From Karstenula rhodostoma CBS 690.94 (lineage: Eukaryota > Ascomycota > Dothideomycetes > Pleosporales > Didymosphaeriaceae), in contig MU001504.1 of assembly GCA_010093485.1 (NCBI GenBank), positions 187,333 through 251,332 of the forward strand: 64,000 nt of DNA. Reading direction: 5' to 3'. Made by a program: the position numbers and the translations under genes. Each line of letters begins with the position of its first letter. Position 1 is the stretch's first letter. A model generated the notes under the pieces. That model saw only the letters and a program-made list of their open reading frames with translations. It was not told the DNA's origin and searched no databases. Below are positions 56,069-64,000 of this stretch, in pieces.

Positions 56069-58266
56069 TCATACTACAGTAATCGTGTAGTTTCCGTTGC
56101 CATCCATCTCTTGATAGAGGTAATCTGCAAGAGGACTCTGAAGTACTGCAACATGGCGCTTTACCGTGTCGAAAGTCGGTTTCTCTTCGCAGTTCAGCCA
56201 CAGTCTCACTATGCCTACTCTTCGGTACACTCCACGCTCTGCCGATGGCTGTGCTTGTAATAGTAGACCCATCACAACATATCTTTTCTTGTCCCACGAA
56301 ATGTAGCACAGTATTGGCATAATGGTGAGATAATCCAGCGATTGCCTTCGTAGCATGTCTAGAGGAGCATCAATCTCTCCCATGATCTCCCATTGGAGGT
56401 TCTGTTTGATGAACCAATGGTCTGGTCTAAGACGGATCGCGAGACCTTTGTCGTCAGACCCTCGAACTTCGAATTCGGAAACGTTTATGACTTTCGTATC
56501 CAAGCCTCGGTATTCGCTCGGAAAGTTCATAAGCTTACCACAGAGCCGTAGCTGCAATGTCCTTGGAAATCGAAGGAGATCAATAGCGCATATTTTGCAT
56601 ATTTGATGTTGGTAAAGTCGAATATCCCAAATCACTGGCGCGTGCAAGGCTGCCCATGACCATGTGGGTGAATCATTCCCTGTTGGTACAACGCATGTGC
56701 CAATATTATCTCTCATCTGTTCAAACATGAGCCCGCGGTGAATGTCTTTGAGCCACAGCCCGTAGATGCTCTCATCCTTGAGTTGGTTCCTGAATCCGTT
56801 GATAATACCAGCAAGGGCGGGAAGGCGATCCGAAGCGAATGTCAAGCGACGAATAGAGTATTCCTGAACAACTCGCATCCAATCGTCACGAAGGGAATCC
56901 TAAAAGTAGTCAGCCCGGAAAGCCTCATTAGTGTCGATGCTACTATAACTAACGCAGTCAGATACCACATTACCGAGATTTAATCGCAATATTCGATCAC
57001 TGCTGCCTGTGAACTGGACTTCTAGGGGTGTACCCATCCAACCTCGAGGCCAAGCTTCGTTCGCAGTGGTCTGTTTACATACCCAGTAAACCTGATCATC
57101 ACTGAAGTGCACAGCGCGAGGTGCCTATTACTCATATTATTGCTTTTTCCCAGATAATCATTAGCAAACTTACCAACAACTGCTCTTGCAACGTCCAACC
57201 TCTGTAGAAAATCGGGCCTCTCCTGAATTCCCACCATGGATATGAATGTATCAAATAGTAAGATTTCTGGAGGCCGTCTTGGCTGCCTGAGAAACCGCTT
57301 GGTTGATACTGGCTCGGAACGTGAATGATCGGAACACTTGGATCAATACGTCGCTCGCTGAGTATAAATCCCTCGTCTCCATTTGCAAATCCTGAAGCTG
57401 AAATCATGCAAGTGCAGTTCCTATACACGTGATGCATCAGTTGCGCTTCGTGTTTCCAGTCTTCGAGATCGTCCTGTATGATGCACAGGGAATCTATCCA
57501 GATATATTGAAACCCCATATTTACTGTTGCAAAGAAGGCGTCTTGAAAAGTTCGGGAAAGCTCATTGACAGGAAGTAACGTTTCCCAAGAACTTGGATTT
57601 GTGCAAGTCAAAGTTAGAAACGTAGCGTCGCCCCAGCAGTGAGAGAGAGTGAGATATGGCGTGTCCGGAGGAAGTGTGTCACCATGACAGATGTTTGCAA
57701 CTAGCTTCTGAGGTTCAACACATGGCTGTACTTTGATAAGCCTCGTCGGTAGCGTTCGGGGATCGTCACAACCTCTGCAATCGATGTGCCCTGAACAGCA
57801 CTCTTCAATCCACTCGCCAATCAAGGAAAAAGTCTCCTCAGACCTCAACGATGAGTTCAATTTTGTACGAACAATATTCGGATACTGGTCTGAGAGCGTT
57901 AGCGACATGTCGTAAAGTGTAGTGGATATCCCAACCTGCGAGCCTTGTTTCGAATCCCCAGAAATCGGCAGTGTATCGAAGCTCCCCCTCGGTCTTGCTG
58001 GAATAGATCTTGATTCGTAGCATGAGTTGATCGATGCACATAGTATATGTCGTGGAATACACAGGTACATGGACGACATATCCTTGCGATCTAGACCAGC
58101 GCATGTTTCTGTATGTCCAACTGCATATATAACAACTCTCTTCAACTGCTTTGAAGAAATCTTCAGTGTCGAGATGGTGCTGTTTTCTCATGCCACCTGC
58201 TCCAATATCTGACGGTGACTTTGAGAAGATGTTAAGACATGCCGTACATAAGCGGCTTCTGGCCAT
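56069..58266 (-). CDS. HET-domain protein (long type, four exons)
   Basis: A second incompatibility-type protein, of a different subclass from the one at 33123. Exons on minus: 58266-57936, 57889-57174, 57124-56966, 56899-56069; introns of 46, 49 and 66 nt. The first has an atypical donor (GTTGGG) but a perfect GCTAAC branch and CTCAG acceptor, and it restores frame (GFETRLADQYPNIV). The total is 678 residues. The N-terminal Cys-rich patch (LCTACLNIF...CYICSW) is common in this subclass. HET domain: YLTLSHCWGDATFLTLTCTN, FQYIWIDSLCIIQDDLEDWK, EAQLMHHVYRNCTCMISASG, then RGPIFYRGWTLQEQLLAPRA, the WxLQE..L(A/S)PR signature. SIRRLTFASDRLPALAGII, near the start of exon 4, is also typical. The start is the first in-frame ATG. 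Confidence 0.88.
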
Positions 58267-58677
58267 GGTGCCGACAAATTGTCTGCAGGCTGTGGATGAT
58301 CGTCCAGGATTTCTTGACACCAGGGGTTTTCCCAGCTTAGATAGGACAACCCTAGACTTTTCGTACACGCGATTGACAGAGTAGGTGTGGGGATGGAATG
58401 CTTTGAATATAACAAGGTGACGAGCATAAAGTGGGGGATAAGCGTGATTTGTAGATGGGCTGCTAGTGAGGTTGAGCCTGCCAGACGCCAGACGTGCGCC
58501 TACCGCCAACACGAGGGATTCAGCCACAAAAAGCAGCAGGCGTTGAGGGGCCTGAGGCTACAGCACCCCGCAGTCCAGCCTCTATACGAAGACCGCCCAC
58601 CGTGTCAACATACTGCACCGCAAATCATTCATGCACCCCTGTCTCTTATACTGACACCAAACACCGCAGCACACCTC
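58267..58677. other. Intergenic between HET gene and truncated gene
   Basis: About 410 bp with no supported gene. It holds the HET gene promoter and the 3' flank of the truncated gene. Confidence 0.45.
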
Positions 58678-58977
58678 TCAAATCCTCGCCCTCTCCCTCC
58701 CATCGTCCGCCTCCAACAACCCCTCAACAACATCCCTCCATCTCCCCGCCATCTCCTCACTAATCGCACTCTCATCATAGCTAACCCCAAACCGCACCCT
58801 CCCCTCTGCATCCGTACTACTCCCCACCAAGAACTCCTCCTCCCTCGCCCTAACCCCCTGCTTAAGGTCCAAAAAGTCCGCCGCGAAGTCCTTCTGCCCT
58901 GCACCACCCCCAACCACACCAAGATCATACGTACCCGCAGCGAGCCAGTGCGCTGTGCGCCCGATACACTACAGCCA
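58678..58977 (-). pseudogene. 3' remnant of a gene truncated at the AT-rich boundary
   Basis: About 95 codons read coherently from IGRTAHWLAAGTYDLGVVGG through KDFAADFLDLKQGVRAREEE and VRFGVSYDESAISEEMAGRW to the TGA at 58678. Codon use resembles the GC-rich genes nearby. Upstream, a TAG and then the AT-rich tract begin within a few codons, so no start is possible. The text suggests the C-terminal end of an acyltransferase- or condensation-like enzyme, but I cannot assign it. Confidence 0.55.
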
Positions 58978-61900
58978 GAGTTTCCCTATAATAGGGATAC
59001 ATTTACCTAGATAGATATATTATATCCCTATATAGGTATATTATATCCTTATATAGAGAAACTTTAGTTAAAATAGGTAATAAATCTTATAAATAGGGAA
59101 AAGTTTCCCTCTTTAAATATAGAATATCCCTAAAAGGGATATTTTATATAATAGAATATATATAATTTTATATTCCTATATTATAGCCTTCTTCTATACT
59201 AATAGTAACTATTAGTATAGTAGTAATATATATATAGGAAATAAAAATCTATTATCTTCTCTAAAAATATATACTTAAATACTACTATATATATATACTA
59301 TTTACTACTAGTATAAGAGCTTATTATCTAGCCTTATACTAATAGTTATTACTAGTATAAGAGCTTATTATCTAATCTTATACTAATAATTATTACTAGT
59401 ATAAAAGCTTATTATTTAGCCTTATATTAATAATTACTATTAATATAAAAACTTATAAATATATAAAGGTTTTAGAGTAAATAAGTAATTACTCTTAAAA
59501 ATATATTAGTCTCTAGGTAGTAGTAGTAATAAGAGGGAAAAAAAGAAAGGGAGCTAGTAAAAGAGAGATATATTAGTAGATCTACTACTATACTTCTAGT
59601 AGTAATAATAGTAATAGAAAGAAAAAAAAAAAAGTTATAGTATTATAGTTAACTATCTAGAATAGAATATAAATTTACTTAAAGTATAAAAATAATTACT
59701 TAAATATATACTTTTATTAATATACTTTTATAAATTATACTAGTAGGGATAGATAGTAGTAGTAATAGTCTCTATATAGTTCCCTCTTTATAAATCTATA
59801 CTCTATACTACTAAATATATAAAAGCTTTAGAGTAGGTAAATAGTTACCTTTAAAGACTTATTAGTCTCTAGATAGTAGTAGTAGTAAGGGGAAAAGAGA
59901 AGTTAATAAGAGAAAAATATATTAATAAATCTACTATTATACTTCTAATAGTAGTAATAAATAAAAGACTATATAGTCCCCTTATTATAAATTTATACTC
60001 TATACTACTAAATATATAAAGGCTTTAAAATAGGTAAGTAATTACTTTTAAAGACTTATTAGTCTCTAGGTAGTAGTAATAGTAAGGGGAAAGAAAAAAC
60101 TAATAAAAAAGAGATATATTAATAAATTTACTACTATACTTCTAATAGTAGTAGTAGTAGTAATAATAGAAAAAAAGAAAAAAGGAAGAGGAAAAAGGAA
60201 ACTATAATATTATAGTTAACTATCTAGAATAAAATATAAATTTACTTAAGATATAAAAAGTATACCTAATAGCTAATAAATACTAATTAAACTTAGCTAG
60301 TATAGTATTATATATTTATATAGTAAAGTCTAGATTTTTATTTACTAAGTTATACCTATTTTATATTTTAGTAATAGAGTTTATTATACTATTTCTAGCT
60401 AGGTATAGCTATTTAAATATATATATATTACTCTTATTAATATACTTTTATAGATTATACTAATAGGGATAGATAGTAGTAGTAATAGAGAGGGAAGTAT
60501 TAATAAAAAAAATATATATTAATAGATTTACTACTATACTTCTAGTAGTAGTAGTAGTAAAAAGGGGAAGAAAAAAATTAATAAAAGAGAAGTATATTAA
60601 TAGATTTACTACTATACTTCTAGTAGTAATAGGGAAGAGAGTACTAGTAAAAGAGATATATTAATAAATCTACTACTATACTTTTAGTACTAGAGAGGAG
60701 TTATAACTTCTAAGTTAATATTTCTATATAGTTAAATATATAAAGTATACTATAAATTTATATAGAGGTAATATTATTATTAATTTACTAAAACTAATAA
60801 GGAATAGAGTTTATTTAGGGGTATTTTATTTTTTTACTACTATATAGATAGGTTAGTTTTATTAAAAGGTTACTTATAGAGAGATTATTTAATAGCTATA
60901 GAATTCCTTATAGGTATAGATATATTAGACTACTCCTCTTAGCTTTATTATAGTATAATTATTATTTTTTTTTAACCTTAATACCTTTTATTTTATATAC
61001 TTACTAATAAGATAGTAATACTAAGGTTCCTCCTTAATAGTACTAATTTCTTAGATATAAACTCTCTTTAAAATATACCTAATAACTAACCTAGTATAAG
61101 TAGAAGGTAGCTTTAGAATATTTAATAAAATATTCTTTTATACTAATATATTATATACTATATAAGAGCTATATAGGAATAAAAACTCTAATACCTCTAA
61201 ATATTATTATAGATACCTAAGGGAAGGTATAGGAGAGGTATATTATAGCCTAATAAATATATTATTAATAGAGGTATAAAGCTTTATTTCTAGCCCTAAT
61301 TACTAGTAGTATTAGTAATATATTTCTAGCCCTAGTAACTAGTAATAAGGATACTATATTACTAGCTCTAATAGCTAGTAGTAATAATTATATATTTCTA
61401 GATTTTATTATAGATTTTTAGGAGGAGGTATAGAAGAGATATATTATTAGTAGAAATATATAGTTTTATATCTAGTTCTAATTACTTATAATACTAGTAT
61501 TATATTACTAGCCCTAGCTATAATAATAGTCCTACTATTATTTTATTTTAATATAGAATATTATATATATATTTCTAACCCTAGATTATATATAAGTATA
61601 TATTAAATTAATAGTTTTAACTCCTTCTTTACTTAGGCTTATACCTCTCTACCTAAGCTTTCTTTTATTAGGTCTTTTTATTTACTATATAGTAGAGCTT
61701 TTTTATAGCCTACCTAGCTTTATTTAGTAGAGGGTATCCCCTCTTCTTTAGTATTCTAACTAGTAATACTATAGGTACTAATATTTTAGTATTTATAGGC
61801 CCTAAAGAGGGACTTTATAGTAGTAAAAATACTAGTATAGGTACTAGTACCTATACTAGATTAGGTAAGAGTAAAGGTAGTACTAATAATAGTACTAATA

Positions 61901-64000
61901 ATAAGGATATAAGTATAGAACTATAGCTACTTAGTATATTACTCTATTTATAATATAGAGGGTTAGGCTTATAGTAATATAGATATAGATATAGATATAA
62001 GACTATATTTATTTAGTATATTATTCTATTTATAGTATAAAGAATTAGATTTATAGTAGTATAAATATAAATATAGGTATAGAACTATAACTACTTAGTA
62101 TATTATTTTATCTATAATATAGAGAATTAGGCTTATAGTAGTAATAGCTAAATTACCTATAATAATACCCTCTATAGTAAGTAAAGTAGTAGTAGTAAGA
62201 ATAAGAGTAAGTAGTAATAAATCCTTATTACCTCTCTTTAAGGAAGGAGGTATTACTCCCCTCCCTTAGATATTATAGTAGGTATAGAGACTAAAATAAT
62301 ATTAGGTATTAACTATTTTAGAATAAAACTACTTATAGGTATTCTAGATAGGATTAAAGTACTTAGAGTTAAATAGTATAATTATATATATTAAGGAGAA
62401 AAAAAGTAGCTATTTAGTATATATTTAAGTATAAACTTACCTATTTATTAGGCTACTATTTATATATTACTATAGTAACTATATTAGAAAAGTATATCTA
62501 GTAACTAGTACTAGAAATATATTACTAGTATTACTAGTAGTTAAAACTAGCTATATATATAAGGGAAATTATCTAGTCTAATAGTCTAGCTATAATTTAT
62601 AATTACTAGGGGACTATATAAATTACTATATAATTAACTAGTATAAACTAGCTATAATTAGTTTATATATAGTATAACTATAGCTAGTCTATACTAGTAA
62701 GAATAAAGAGGATAGGGAGAAAAGAGTATATAAATAGCTAGGGAAGTATCTAGGGGACTAGTAATACTATATAGGTTATTATAGAATTAACTAGTATAAA
62801 CTAGCTATAATTAGCTTATATATAGGTATTTATAGCCTATTTAAATAAGGGAGAGGGATAGAATAAAGAGGATAAAGAAGGTAAAGGTAGGGACTAGTAG
62901 TCTAGTATTATAGGAAGTAGCTTTCTATTCCTAAGGACTATATAGTTAGAAACTACTTCTTAAAAGTAAAATTAATAGTATATATTATATTATTAAATAT
63001 TAATCTATACTAAAGTACTTAATATATAGATAAGGGGGGTACCTATAGGGCTAGTAATACTACTAGAGCTAGTAATATAGAGTAGTCTACCTTCTCTACT
63101 ATTAGCCTATTTATCTCTACTATAGGATTAACTAGTATAGGCTAGCTTCTCTATAATAGAGATAAGTAGGAGAGAATAGAGAGGAAAAAAAGGATAAAGA
63201 GGAGGAAAGGTATAAATAGTTAGAAAAGTTCTAGAATAAAAGTCTAGGGGGGTACCTATAGGGCTAGTAATACTACTAGTACTAGTAATATAAATAAATT
63301 ATCTTTTCTATTTTTAGTTTACTTATCTCTATTATAGGATTAGCTAGTATAAACTAGCTATAATTAGTCTATATATAGTATAAGCTATAGCTTAATTAGT
63401 AAGAAAAAGAATAGAGAGGGTAAGAAAAGTATCTAAAGAGTATTTAAATATTATTATCTCTAGTTATAATCTCTAAATTAAACTACTTATACTTAAATTA
63501 TTAAAAATCCTTTCTTTAGCCTATTTATTATCTTAGTAGCTATATAGTTAGAAACTATTCCTTAAAAGTAAAATTAATAGTATATATTATATTATTAGAT
63601 ATTTATCTATACTAGAGTACCTAATATATAGGTAAGGGGAGTGCCACTATATAGATAAAGGGGGTACCTAGGGGAGTACCTAGGGATTCCTAAGGGAGGG
63701 TACTAAAGGACTAGTATACCTAAGCTATAGAAATAGTAAGAGGGGAAGAGCTAAGGCTAGAAATATAATTAGGGCTAGAAATATAGTACTAGTACTACTA
63801 GTAGTTAAAGTTAGCCTATTTTATAGAACTATTAATATAAGTCTATATATTACCTTTAGAAATCTAATACTAATAATATAGAGGTTAATAAATAAGAATA
63901 GCTCTCTATAGTAGAATAAGTTAAAATAACTATATTTAATAGTAAGCCTATAGACCCCTTTTAGAAAACTAATACTAATAATATAGAGGTTAATAAATAA
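58978..64000. repeat. AT-rich, exhaustively RIP-like tract
   Basis: Base composition changes within a few bases at about 58,978. In the lines I scanned, CpA, TpG and CpG are almost absent; exceptions noticed are a CA near 59,000 and GTGCCAC near 63,641. Cytosine survives almost only before C or T and guanine almost only after A or G, while TA, TAG, CTA and AGTA dominate. This is what saturation RIP (C->T at CpA, both strands) plus loss of CpG would leave. No reading frame of useful length exists. The tract probably derives from transposons or a subtelomere-like repeat block; it continues past the window end. Confidence 0.9.
62943..64000 (+). repeat. Diverged long-period direct repeats inside the AT-rich tract
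   Basis: About 90 bp starting TAGTTAGAAACTA occur at 62943 and 63545 (602 bp apart) with about 90% identity. TACCTATAGGGCTAGTAATA occurs near 63040 and 63250. A third pair, TAATATAGAGGTTAATAAAT, is found near 63873 and 63978. They indicate a tandem or nested repeat family mutated by transitions. Confidence 0.75.

Noticed and set aside
57890..57935. Frameshift in the HET gene at 58 kb
   Set aside because: A 46 nt intron with CTAAC branch and CAG end restores the frame, so the gene can be intact.

Overview
The window is nuclear DNA of a filamentous ascomycete, most likely a Dothideomycete (an inference). Support: many 46-66 nt introns with GTRNGT donors, CTAAC/CTGAC branch sites and YAG acceptors; HET-domain genes; a Cys-rich GPI-anchored wall protein; point-mutation decay of genes; and a sharp switch from about 50% GC to an extremely AT-rich tract at about 58,978. 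No tRNA, rRNA or CRISPR array was recognised. There is one 143-base assembly gap (4292-4434).

Core gene blocks. 3.9-9 kb: SAS4-domain protein (-), PX-domain protein (-), GPI-anchored Cys-rich protein (+). 13.0-17.9 kb: the U5 snRNP GTPase Snu114 (-) and acetoacetyl-CoA thiolase Erg10 (+) diverge from 330 bp. 38.4-55.4 kb is dense housekeeping DNA: a Pro/Ser-rich protein (-), a huge repeat/coiled-coil protein (-), Rad17 clamp loader (+), TFIIF beta (-), COP9 subunit 4 (+), mitochondrial bL21m (-) diverging from NSA2 (+), and a membrane-associated serine hydrolase (-).

Accessory blocks. 20-38 kb and 56-59 kb hold a class I alpha-mannosidase, an NLR-like ankyrin protein, two HET proteins, a small duplicated coiled-coil protein, a 165 bp TA-flanked MITE and at least four decayed genes. 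Several of their lesions are nonsense changes of the C->T/G->A kind expected from repeat-induced point mutation (RIP). From 58,978 to the end, CpA, TpG and CpG are almost absent, as in exhaustively RIPped DNA; this tract truncates a gene at its edge.

The most unusual content is four non-coding arrays (about 1.3-3.6, 10.1-12.6, 18.1-20.0 and 28.1-31.2 kb; the first on the minus strand, the rest on plus). They share one grammar: an upstream ATCATCACC-like element, about 50 nt to a TATA box, 53-71 nt to an 8-mer GACTAAAA or GTCTAAAA, then more copies of that 8-mer, often about 47-50 nt apart. I count 41 exact 8-mers in the four arrays. Each array has its own dialect but keeps the spacing. This looks like a family of tandem promoter-bearing units, possibly small non-coding RNA genes, and I do not recognise it. 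Transcription and function are inference.
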